Source of the DNA: Clostridiales bacterium
GTDB lineage: Bacteria; Bacillota; Clostridia; Christensenellales; Aristaeellaceae
DNA length: 10,608 bases
Direction: 5' to 3'
Assembly: GCA_004556985.1 (NCBI GenBank)
Contig: SFFC01000128.1
Location: 1-10,608 of the forward strand
Below, in pieces: positions 1 through 5,852 of the stretch (position 1 is its first letter; each line of letters opens with the position of its first letter). A program made the translations under genes and the position numbers. The notes beneath the pieces were generated by a model. That model did no database searches, was not told where the DNA came from, and saw only the letters and a program-made list of their open reading frames with translations.

Positions 1-7
1 AAGCCTG

Positions 8-589
8 TCAGCGAACGGTGTAGCCGCTGTCCCTGGCGATGCGCGACAGGCGATGGATCGTCAGCAGGTCGCCGATCGCCTCGACGATCAGGATGATGCC
101 GATGATCTGCATCAGCAGCGCGCCGTAGACCTCCGGGCAGAAGACGAACGTCAGCGCGACGACCAGCGTGGCGATCGCGACGATCAGGGAGATCCACCAG
201 TAGCCGTAGCCGAAGGCGCGCAGATTCAGCGCGCGCTTGAGGCTGCCGACGCTGCCCACGGCGATCGCCAGGCCCAGCACGATGATCAGGAAGTCCATTA
301 GGAAGCCGGGGTTGAGCAGCGAGAAGACGCCGAACGCCGCCGCGGCGATGCCGATGATCAGCTCGACGGAGAGCCCGCCGAAGTCCCTGTCCAGCAGGAA
401 GGCAAGCAGGTTGAATGCGCCGTAGATCAGCACGACCACGCCGACGAGCGTGCAGAGCAGGTTTTTGCTCGTGGTCGGCGCGACGAGCAGCACGATGCCC
501 AGCAGCAGATAGACGACGGAGGCCAGCGTGGCGTTGAGCTTGAGCTCGCGGATGGCCCTGAGAAGGGGATTGCCTGTTTCTTTGCTCAT
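8..589 (-). CDS. DUF308 / HdeD-like multi-pass membrane protein
   Basis: This encodes a 193-residue integral membrane protein. After a short polar N-terminus (about residues 1-18) it is almost wholly hydrophobic, with roughly six membrane segments arranged as helical hairpins rich in Gly, Ala, Leu and Ile. That pattern and length fit the DUF308/HdeD family, whose best-known member is the E. coli acid-resistance protein HdeD; the biochemical role is unknown. The start at 589 is supported by an AAGGAGG ribosome site (plus-strand 598-604) 8 nt upstream. The gene lies 90 bp downstream of the TSUP permease on the same strand. I see neither a good promoter nor a terminator between them, so co-transcription is likely. 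The family call is from memory of hydrophobic pattern and length, not a single diagnostic motif. Confidence 0.8.
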   Translation of the reverse strand: MSKETGNPLLRAIRELKLNATLASVVYLLLGIVLLVAPTTSKNLLCTLVGVVVLIYGAFNLLAFLLDRDFGGLSVELIIGIAAAAFGVFSLLNPGFLMDFLIIVLGLAIAVGSVGSLKRALNLRAFGYGYWWISLIVAIATLVVALTFVFCPEVYGALLMQIIGIILIVEAIGDLLTIHRLSRIARDSGYTVR

Positions 590-679
590 GGAAAAGTCCT
601 CCTTGGTTGAATGGCTCTTTTTAGTTTATGCGCCGGAGTGCGGCGTTCAGACCGCCTGTGAAGGAATCTGCCCGCCGAA

Positions 680-1447
680 TCAGGAGAGGCGGCTGACGAT
701 CAGAATGGCCGCGCCCAGCACGGTCAGCACGACGCCGACCATGCGGTTGAGCCGTTCGGGCGTTGCCCGGTTGGCCAGCCGCGCGCCGATCCTCGCGAAG
801 AGCAGCGTGAAGACCACGCAGGGCAGCAGCACGGCCAGATCGGGCGCGCCGTCGATGGCGAAATGCGAGGCTGCGCCGGTCAGCGCCGTGAACGCCATGA
901 TGAACACGCTGGTGCCCACGGCGGTCTTGAGCTCGTAGCCCAGCACGCTGGTGAGCACGAGGAGCATCATCATGCCGCCGCCCGCACCGACGAAGCCGCA
1001 GATGAAGCCGATCATCATGCCGCAGAGGATGGACTGCGCGGCGCGCCTGCCGGCGGAGACTGAGGTCATCGCCTGGCGCGTCGTCATCACGGGGCGCACG
1101 AGGAACTTGATGCCCAGCAGCAGCGTCATGACCGTGGAAAAGCTGCCCATCGTCTGGTTGGGGATGAGGCTGGAGACCCAGCTGCCCACCAGCGTGAAGA
1201 CGAGCACCGTCAGCATCATGATCAACCCATTGCGCACGTCGAGGTTGCCGTTGCGGTGGTAGGTCCAGGCGGAAACGCCGCTGGCCAGCACATCGGAGGC
1301 CAGCGCGATGCCGACGGCCTGATAGGCGGGGATATCCAGAAACGCGATGAGCATGGGCGAGATGACCGCGGCGGCGCTGATGCCGGCCAGGCCGGTGCCA
1401 AGCCCCGCGCCGAGGCCCGCGAGCAGACAAACCAAAATGCTGAACAT
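680..1447 (-). CDS. TSUP-family (TauE/SafE-like) membrane anion permease
   Basis: This is a 255-residue polytopic membrane protein of the TSUP (sulfite exporter TauE/SafE) family. It opens with a Gly-rich first helix (GLGAGLGTGLAGISAAAVISP), followed by a PAYQAVGIALASD segment. The second half repeats the pattern with GFICGFVGAGGGMMMLLVL and then YELKTAVGTS. This duplicated Gly-rich N-terminal half and C-terminal half is the hallmark of the family, and the length is normal. Family members move sulfite, sulfoacetate, thiosulfate or related small anions; the substrate cannot be told here. The ATG at 1447 is preceded by AGGAG (plus-strand 1459-1463) with a slightly long 11-nt spacer. An ATG at 1458 is out of frame. 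A TTGACT-16-TATAAT promoter sits upstream, and the DUF308 gene follows 90 bp downstream. Confidence 0.88.
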   Translation of the reverse strand: MFSILVCLLAGLGAGLGTGLAGISAAAVISPMLIAFLDIPAYQAVGIALASDVLASGVSAWTYHRNGNLDVRNGLIMMLTVLVFTLVGSWVSSLIPNQTMGSFSTVMTLLLGIKFLVRPVMTTRQAMTSVSAGRRAAQSILCGMMIGFICGFVGAGGGMMMLLVLTSVLGYELKTAVGTSVFIMAFTALTGAASHFAIDGAPDLAVLLPCVVFTLLFARIGARLANRATPERLNRMVGVVLTVLGAAILIVSRLS

Positions 1448-1516
1448 GGGATATACATCTCCTTTTGAAATTCGCCGCAGGCGGACAAAACCCTCCTGCG
1501 AACAGCTTGAAATTTC

Positions 1517-1544
1517 ATTATAAGAAGCTGCGGCGTCCAGTCAA
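1517..1544 (-). promoter_or_regulatory. sigma-A promoter of the TSUP-DUF308 unit
   Basis: Read on the minus strand, TTGACT (1544-1539) is followed after 16 nt by a perfect TATAAT (1522-1517). Transcription should start near 1510 and give a leader of about 60 nt. The leader contains a 6-bp inverted repeat (plus-strand CGCAGG at 1476-1481 and CCTGCG at 1495-1500) shortly before the ribosome site. Nothing identifies a regulator. Confidence 0.75.
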
Positions 1545-1599
1545 GCGCATGGGTTTGACCCGGAAGAAAACGGCATTTCTTCAGGGCGGGAAACGCACA

Positions 1600-1628
1600 T
1601 TGACAGACGATTCGGGGAGGGATATAAT
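1600..1628 (+). promoter_or_regulatory. consensus sigma-A promoter of trkA-trkH
   Basis: TTGACA at 1600-1605 and TATAAT at 1623-1628 are separated by exactly 17 nt, a full consensus match in both hexamers. The predicted start is near 1635, giving trkA a leader of about 125 nt. It is divergent from the TSUP promoter, whose -35 box lies 55 bp to the left. Such a perfect promoter suggests strong basal transcription, with any control exerted by the leader or by a DNA-binding factor (inference). Confidence 0.85.
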
Positions 1629-1634
1629 AAAATA

Positions 1635-1760
1635 GAATGGCTGTGGCCCTGGGGTGCAGGGCGGTATGGATGCCCGGGGCAGGAGCTTCCGGGCGGCCCT
1701 CTCGAAGGCGGCAAAAGCGTTCCTGCGGGAGAGGAAGAGACAATACTGGAGGAAACACAG
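1635..1760 (+). promoter_or_regulatory. folded 5' leader of trkA, three GC-rich hairpins
   Basis: Three local stems can be drawn between the promoter and the ribosome site: GCCCTG/CAGGGC (1646-1651 with 1657-1662), GCCCGG/CCGGGC (1672-1677 with 1689-1694) and CCTCTC/GAGAGG (1698-1703 with 1729-1734). The last ends 13 nt before the GGAGGA ribosome site at 1748-1753, which itself lies 7 nt before the ATG. There is no T-run, so this is not a simple transcription attenuator. I looked for conserved elements of the ydaO/yuaA c-di-AMP riboswitch, which controls potassium genes in many Firmicutes, and did not recognise them. No other gene is seen in 1448-1760. Confidence 0.4.
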
Positions 1761-3155
1761 ATGCAGGCGAATACTGCGAAGGCGAAGCCGGGACGGCTGC
1801 ATATCATCATTGTAGGCTGCGGCAAGGTTGGCCATACGCTGACCGAGCAGCTTGTCCGCGAGGGACACGACGTGACGATCGTCGACGTCAGCGAGCGCGT
1901 GATCCGCGACACGACGGAGGTCTATGACGTCATGGGCATCCGGGGCAACGGCGCGAGCCTGAGCGTCCTGATGGAGGCCGGGCTCAGGGAGGCCGACCTG
2001 GTCATCGCCGTGACGGGCTCCGACGAGCTCAACCTGCTCTGCTGCACGATCGCCAAGAAGGCCGGCGGCGAGCTGGCGGCGATTGCGCGCGTGCGCAACC
2101 CCGATTATGCGGAGGAGCTGTCCTATCTGCGCCAGCAGCTCGGCCTCTCCATGATCATCAACCCGGAGCTGGAGGCGGCGCGCGAGATCGCGCGGCTGCT
2201 CTCCCGGCCGCAGGCGCTGACGGTCAGCGCGTTTGCCAAGGGCCATGCGGAGCTCGTGCGATTCAAGATCCCGTCGGGGAACGTGCTCTGCGGGCGCAGC
2301 ATCATGCAGCTGGACAACCTGTTCCGCTTCGGCTATCTGGTCTGCGCGGTCGAGCGCGACGGCAGCGTCAGCATCCCGAGCGGCTCCTTCGTGCTCCACG
2401 AGGGCGACGACATCACGATTCTCGCCTCCTCGCGCGACGTGCACTGCATCTTTGACAGCATCGGCATGCGCGGCCAGGCGGTCAAAAGCTGCATGATCAT
2501 CGGCGGCGGCAAGTCGAGCTACTATCTGGCCAAGCAGCTGCTGGAGCAGAAGCTCGAGGTCAAGATCATCGAATCGAACCGCCAGCGCTGCGAGGAGCTG
2601 AGCAACCTGCTGCCGGAGGCGCTCGTCATCTGCGGCGACGGCGGCGACGAGGAGCTGCTCAAGGAGGAGGGCATCGGCTCGGCCGAGGCGTTCGTCCCGC
2701 TGACGGGCCTGGATGAGGAGAACATCCTGCTGACGCTCTATGCCAAGCGCATCCCCGGCCTTAAGACGATCACCAAGATCAACCGCATCACGTTCAACGA
2801 CGTGATCGACGGGCTGGAGCTGGGCAGCGTCGTCTATCCCAAGTACATCACTTCCGAGGCGATCATCGCCTATGTCCGCGCGCGCCAGAACTCCATCGGC
2901 AGCAACGTCGAGACGCTCTACCACATGTTCGACAACCGCGTCGAGGCCATCGAGTTCCACGTCAGGAAGGATGCGCCCGTCTGCGGCGTGCCGCTGATGC
3001 AGCTCAAGAAGAAGGACAACCTGCTCATCGCCTGCATCAACCGCGGCGGAAAGATCATTTTCCCGCGCGGCCAGGATGCGATCATGGAGGGCGATTCCGT
3101 GATCATCGTCACGACGCATACGGGCTTTGGCGATATCAGCGATATCCTGCGCTGA
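1761..3155 (+). CDS. trkA: Trk potassium transporter, NAD-binding regulatory subunit TrkA
   Basis: A 464-residue cytoplasmic protein of two tandem RCK (KTN plus TrkA_C) halves, the usual TrkA plan and length. It forms the ring that gates the TrkH channel in response to nucleotides. The first Rossmann fold begins at about residue 15 with IIIVGCGKVG (GxGxxG at 19-24), followed by an Asp in TIVDVS. The first TrkA_C domain follows at about 150-230. The second Rossmann fold starts at about 245 with IIGGGKSSYYLAKQL, where the last glycine of GxGxxG is Ser, and is followed by an acidic IIESN strand end. The second TrkA_C domain occupies the last 90 residues and includes NLLIACINRGGKI. The start is set by GGAGGA 7 nt upstream. 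The trkH start follows after 16 nt, so the two are co-transcribed. Confidence 0.95.
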   Translation: MQANTAKAKPGRLHIIIVGCGKVGHTLTEQLVREGHDVTIVDVSERVIRDTTEVYDVMGIRGNGASLSVLMEAGLREADLVIAVTGSDELNLLCCTIAKKAGGELAAIARVRNPDYAEELSYLRQQLGLSMIINPELEAAREIARLLSRPQALTVSAFAKGHAELVRFKIPSGNVLCGRSIMQLDNLFRFGYLVCAVERDGSVSIPSGSFVLHEGDDITILASSRDVHCIFDSIGMRGQAVKSCMIIGGGKSSYYLAKQLLEQKLEVKIIESNRQRCEELSNLLPEALVICGDGGDEELLKEEGIGSAEAFVPLTGLDEENILLTLYAKRIPGLKTITKINRITFNDVIDGLELGSVVYPKYITSEAIIAYVRARQNSIGSNVETLYHMFDNRVEAIEFHVRKDAPVCGVPLMQLKKKDNLLIACINRGGKIIFPRGQDAIMEGDSVIIVTTHTGFGDISDILR

Positions 3156-3171
3156 GACGGGGAGACGCAAG

Positions 3172-4668
3172 ATGAACACAAAGAGCATCACCTATATTCT
3201 CGGCTGGATCCTCAAAATTGAGGCGGCGTTCATGTCGCTGCCCATCCTCACGGCCCTCATTTACGGCGAGGAGCAGGGCTGGACGTTTGTGCTGGTCATG
3301 GCGCTTTGCCTGCTGTGCGGCGTGCTGCTGACGGGACGCAAGCCGAAAAACCCGAGCTTCTACGCGCGCGAGGCGTTCGTCGCCACGGCGCTGGGCTGGA
3401 TCGTGATGAGCACGTTCGGCTGTATTCCCTTCGTGCTCACGGGGGAGATCCCGCGCTTCATCGACGCGCTGTTTGAGACGGTCTCCGGCTTTACGACGAC
3501 CGGCGCGAGCATCATGCCCGACGTAGAGATCATGAGCCATTGCTCGATGATCTGGCGCTGCTTTACCCATTGGATCGGCGGCATGGGCGTGCTCGTGTTC
3601 CTGCTGGCTGTGCTGCCGATGGTCGGCGGCACAAACATGCATCTGATGAAGGCGGAGAGCCCCGGCCCCTCCGTGGGCAAGCTGGTGCCGAAGGTGCGCT
3701 TCACCGCGCAGATCCTCTACCGGCTCTACATCGTGCTGACGGCCGCGGAGTTTGTGTTCCTGCTGCTTGGCAAAATGAACCCCTATGAGGCGCTGTGCAC
3801 GGCCTTCGGCACGGCCGGCACGGGCGGCTTTGGCGTCAAGAACAGCTCGATCGGCGGTTATTCGCCGTACATCCAGTGGGTCGTGACGGTGTTCATGATC
3901 CTCTTCGGCGTCAACTTCAACGTCTATTTCCTGCTGCTGATGTGCAAATTCAGGGATGCCTTCCATTGCGAGGAGATGCGCTGGTATCTGACGATCATTG
4001 CCGCGGCGACGCTGCTGATCTTCGCCAACGCCTATGACGTGGCGCTGACGGTGGAAAACAACCTGCGCATCGCCGCCTTCCAGGTCGCCTCGATCATCAC
4101 GACGACCGGCTATTCGACGGCGGATTTCCAGCTCTGGCCGGAGTTCTCCAAGACGATCCTCGTCATGCTCATGTTCGTGGGCGCCTGCGCGGGCAGCACG
4201 GGCGGCGGCCTCAAGGTCTCGCGCTTCGTCATTGCGGCCAAGTCGCTGGGCGCATACCTGATCTCGTTCCTGCATCCGCGCGCCGTGCACAAGGTCAAGT
4301 TCGAGGGCAAGAGCGTCGAGGAGGACACGCTGCGCGCCGTGCAGCTCTACTTCGTCGCGGTGATCTTCATCGTCGCGGCGTCTGTGCTGCTGGTGTCGCT
4401 GGATAATTTCGACCTCATCACCACCTTCACGGCGGTCACGGCGACGTTCAACAACATCGGCCCGGGCCTCAACGGCGTCGGCCCGACCTCCAACTTCGCC
4501 GCATTCAGCGACCTGTCCAAGTGCGTCATGATCTTTGACATGCTCGCCGGCCGCCTGGAGATCTTCCCGCTGCTGATGCTGCTCTATCCGCCGCTGTGGA
4601 GGGAGAGCATCATCGAATCCCGGCGCAGGAAGCGCCGCCGCTCCAGCGCGATGGGGCTCGATGCCTGA
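3172..4668 (+). CDS. trkH: Trk potassium transporter, pore-forming membrane subunit TrkH
   Basis: A 498-residue membrane protein of the TrkH/KtrB superfamily. It is a potassium-conducting subunit built from four repeated membrane-pore-membrane units. All four pore loops are visible: SGFTTTGASIM near residue 105, FGTAGTGGFGVKNSSI near 213, ITTTGYSTADF near 310 and NNIGPGLNGVG near 427. Each carries the selectivity-filter glycine. The C-terminal DMLAGRLEIFPLLML is also typical. The tail is very basic (SRRRKRRRSS, cytosolic). I chose ATG 3172 because GGGGAG at 3159-3164 sits 7 nt before it. The frame is open upstream to 3127, but that start would overlap trkA. It pairs with TrkA, encoded 16 nt upstream. 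Confidence 0.95.
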   Translation: MNTKSITYILGWILKIEAAFMSLPILTALIYGEEQGWTFVLVMALCLLCGVLLTGRKPKNPSFYAREAFVATALGWIVMSTFGCIPFVLTGEIPRFIDALFETVSGFTTTGASIMPDVEIMSHCSMIWRCFTHWIGGMGVLVFLLAVLPMVGGTNMHLMKAESPGPSVGKLVPKVRFTAQILYRLYIVLTAAEFVFLLLGKMNPYEALCTAFGTAGTGGFGVKNSSIGGYSPYIQWVVTVFMILFGVNFNVYFLLLMCKFRDAFHCEEMRWYLTIIAAATLLIFANAYDVALTVENNLRIAAFQVASIITTTGYSTADFQLWPEFSKTILVMLMFVGACAGSTGGGLKVSRFVIAAKSLGAYLISFLHPRAVHKVKFEGKSVEEDTLRAVQLYFVAVIFIVAASVLLVSLDNFDLITTFTAVTATFNNIGPGLNGVGPTSNFAAFSDLSKCVMIFDMLAGRLEIFPLLMLLYPPLWRESIIESRRRKRRRSSAMGLDA

Positions 4669-4696
4669 GTCAGATACGACAAAAGGAGAGAACGAC

Positions 4697-5518
4697 ATGA
4701 TCCGATGGGGCATTCTTTCAACGGGCACGATTGCTAAAAACTTTGCCCGCACGGCGAGACAGATGGGTGATGTGGCGCTCTGCGCTGTCGCCTCCCGCTC
4801 GCAGGAGAGCGCGGATGCTTTCGGCGATGCCTACGGCATCGAAAGGCGCTATGCGAGCTATGAGGCGCTGGCGGCGGATCCGCAGGTCGACATCGTCTAT
4901 GTCGCCACGCCGCACAGCCGCCACTTTGAGGATATGAAGCTGCTGATTGCGGCGGGGAAGCACATCCTCTGCGAAAAGAGCTTCACGACCGACGCCGCGC
5001 AGGCGGAGGAGATCTTCCGCCTTGCCCGGGAGAAGGGCGTCTTCGTCATGGAGGCGTTCTGGACGAAGACGATTCCCGTCTACCGCGAGGTCGAAAGGCT
5101 GCTCGCTCAGGGCGTGATCGGCGATATCCGCGCGGTGACGGCGCAGTATGGCTATACGACCGCGCGCCAGGGCCGCAAGTTCGACGCCTCCCTCGCCGGC
5201 GGCACGCTGCTGGACATCGGCGTTTATGCCATCGGCTTTGCCTGTATGATCCTTGGCGAACACTTTGACAGCATTCGGAGCCAGCTCATCATGAATCCCG
5301 AGGGGACGGACGCGATCGACGCGATTTTGCTGCGCCGGGGCGATGCCGTCGCGCAGCTGACCTGCGCTATCGGCTGCCAGATGCCCACGCACGGCGGCCG
5401 AGCGTTGCCTTGCGGCGGGCCAGAAGGAGAGCGCGCTGCTTTCGCCGCAGTGGACCGTCTCCGTCATGCGCATCATGGACGAGGTGCGCCGCCAGAACGG
5501 GATGCGCTTCCCGTTTGA
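4697..5518 (+). CDS. Gfo/Idh/MocA oxidoreductase (dihydrodiol dehydrogenase-like), C-terminus broken
   Basis: The frame as it stands gives 273 residues. Residues 1-120 form an NAD(P)-binding Rossmann fold with GILSTGTIA (5-13) and CEKSF (92-96), where the catalytic Lys94 sits in an EKP-like motif. Residues 121-228 are the start of the C-terminal domain, with LLDIGVYAIGF placing Asp173 and Tyr177 as in mammalian dimeric dihydrodiol dehydrogenase. Relatives use NADP(H) to reduce or oxidise sugars, diols or similar; the substrate is unknown. Similarity to the family stops near residue 232. The last 40 residues are an Arg/Pro/Ala-rich shadow reading, while the expected C-terminus lies in another frame (see 5397-5525). 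Members usually have about 320-335 residues. ATG 4697 has AAAGGAG 8 nt upstream and lies 28 nt after trkH, so it is probably the third gene of that operon. Confidence 0.8.
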   Translation: MIRWGILSTGTIAKNFARTARQMGDVALCAVASRSQESADAFGDAYGIERRYASYEALAADPQVDIVYVATPHSRHFEDMKLLIAAGKHILCEKSFTTDAAQAEEIFRLAREKGVFVMEAFWTKTIPVYREVERLLAQGVIGDIRAVTAQYGYTTARQGRKFDASLAGGTLLDIGVYAIGFACMILGEHFDSIRSQLIMNPEGTDAIDAILLRRGDAVAQLTCAIGCQMPTHGGRALPCGGPEGERAAFAAVDRLRHAHHGRGAPPERDALPV

Positions 5519-5525
5519 AGCCTGA
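5397..5525 (+). pseudogene. displaced C-terminal fragment of the oxidoreductase (shifted frame)
   Basis: Reading codons from 5397 gives AERCLAAGQKES followed by SVMRIMDEVRRQNGMRFPFE and a stop at 5523-5525. This matches the usual end of dihydrodiol-dehydrogenase-like proteins: an ECLxxGxxES helix start, then a DEVRxxxGxxFP ending. The upstream gene breaks off at about 5395 in a frame shifted by one. The block that normally lies between the two pieces, about 55-60 residues by comparison with my memory of human DHDH, is absent. The gene is therefore either a pseudogene from an out-of-frame deletion or a sequence error. Confidence 0.65.
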
Positions 5526-5563
5526 GCCCGGGAGCGGACAACGAAGGAGAGAACCATGACAGA

Positions 5564-5604
5564 CCCTGTCATTCTGCCTTTGCAGGATGACGGGGCTTTT
5601 TTTT
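5564..5604 (+). terminator. rho-independent terminator of the trkA-trkH-oxidoreductase unit
   Basis: A 14-bp stem (5564-5577 with 5582-5595, two G-T wobbles) encloses the loop CTTT and is followed by eight T residues at 5597-5604. This is a textbook strong intrinsic terminator about 40 nt after the oxidoreductase stop. A ribosome-site-like GAAGGAGAG plus ATG at 5556 lies immediately before it. Confidence 0.9.
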
Positions 5605-5619
5605 CTGCGGGCAATGCGA

Positions 5620-5643
5620 CGTCCCTGCCCTTTGGCGGGGACG
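5620..5643 (+). other. second hairpin after the terminator
   Basis: CGTCCCTGCC (5620-5629) pairs with GGCGGGGACG (5634-5643) over 10 bp with one wobble, again around a CTTT loop, but no T-run follows. It shares its loop and adjacent GCC/GGC pairing style with the terminator just upstream. It may be a backup terminator, an RNA-protecting stem or a chance structure. The remainder of 5605-5735 is A-rich toward its right end and shows no gene. Confidence 0.4.
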
Positions 5644-5745
5644 CGCAGACGGGTCAAAGAAGGCAAAGAAGCCAGAAAATGCAGAAAAAACCGCCTTTTT
5701 ATGCAAAGCTCATAAAGACTGCAAAAGAAAAAGGACAAAAAAGCT

Positions 5746-5773
5746 TTGCTTTTTTCAGACGATCTGATATAAT
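5746..5773 (+). promoter_or_regulatory. extended -10 promoter of the EF-G paralogue, with hairpin over the -35 box
   Basis: TGATATAAT (5765-5773) is an extended -10 element with a perfect TATAAT. The best -35 is TTGCTT at 5746-5751 with a 16-nt spacer, a weak match. A perfect A6GC/GCT6 inverted repeat (5737-5744 with 5748-5755, loop TTT) overlaps this -35 region. The leader (about 5780-5852) has an 8-bp stem (5786-5793 with 5803-5810) and a GCCGC/GCGGC stem (5822-5826 with 5830-5834) that ends 3 nt before the AAGGAGG ribosome site. Confidence 0.7.
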
Positions 5774-5852
5774 GGATTTCAGATGGAAGCGGCGCGACAC
5801 AAGCTGCTTCAAAAGAACAAGGCCGCTGCGCGGCTGCAAGGAGGCGCAAGTT

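Noticed and set aside
1635..1760. c-di-AMP (ydaO/yuaA) riboswitch in front of trkA
   Set aside because: The conserved core of that class as I know it is not present, and the leader is short for it.
1581..3191. Minus-strand open frame of 536 codons opposite trkA
   Set aside because: Its translation is a monotonous Asp/Ala/Arg/Leu-rich composition typical of an antisense shadow of a GC-rich gene, and the plus strand encodes an unmistakable TrkA.
3136..4752. Minus-strand open frame of 538 codons opposite trkH
   Set aside because: His/Arg/Glu-rich low-complexity translation with no domain; it mirrors a clear TrkH with all four pore loops.
5556..5852. N-terminal extension of EF-G by 99 codons in the same frame
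   Set aside because: It crosses a strong terminator and the EF-G promoter and has no EF-G similarity; ATG 5853 has a perfect ribosome site.
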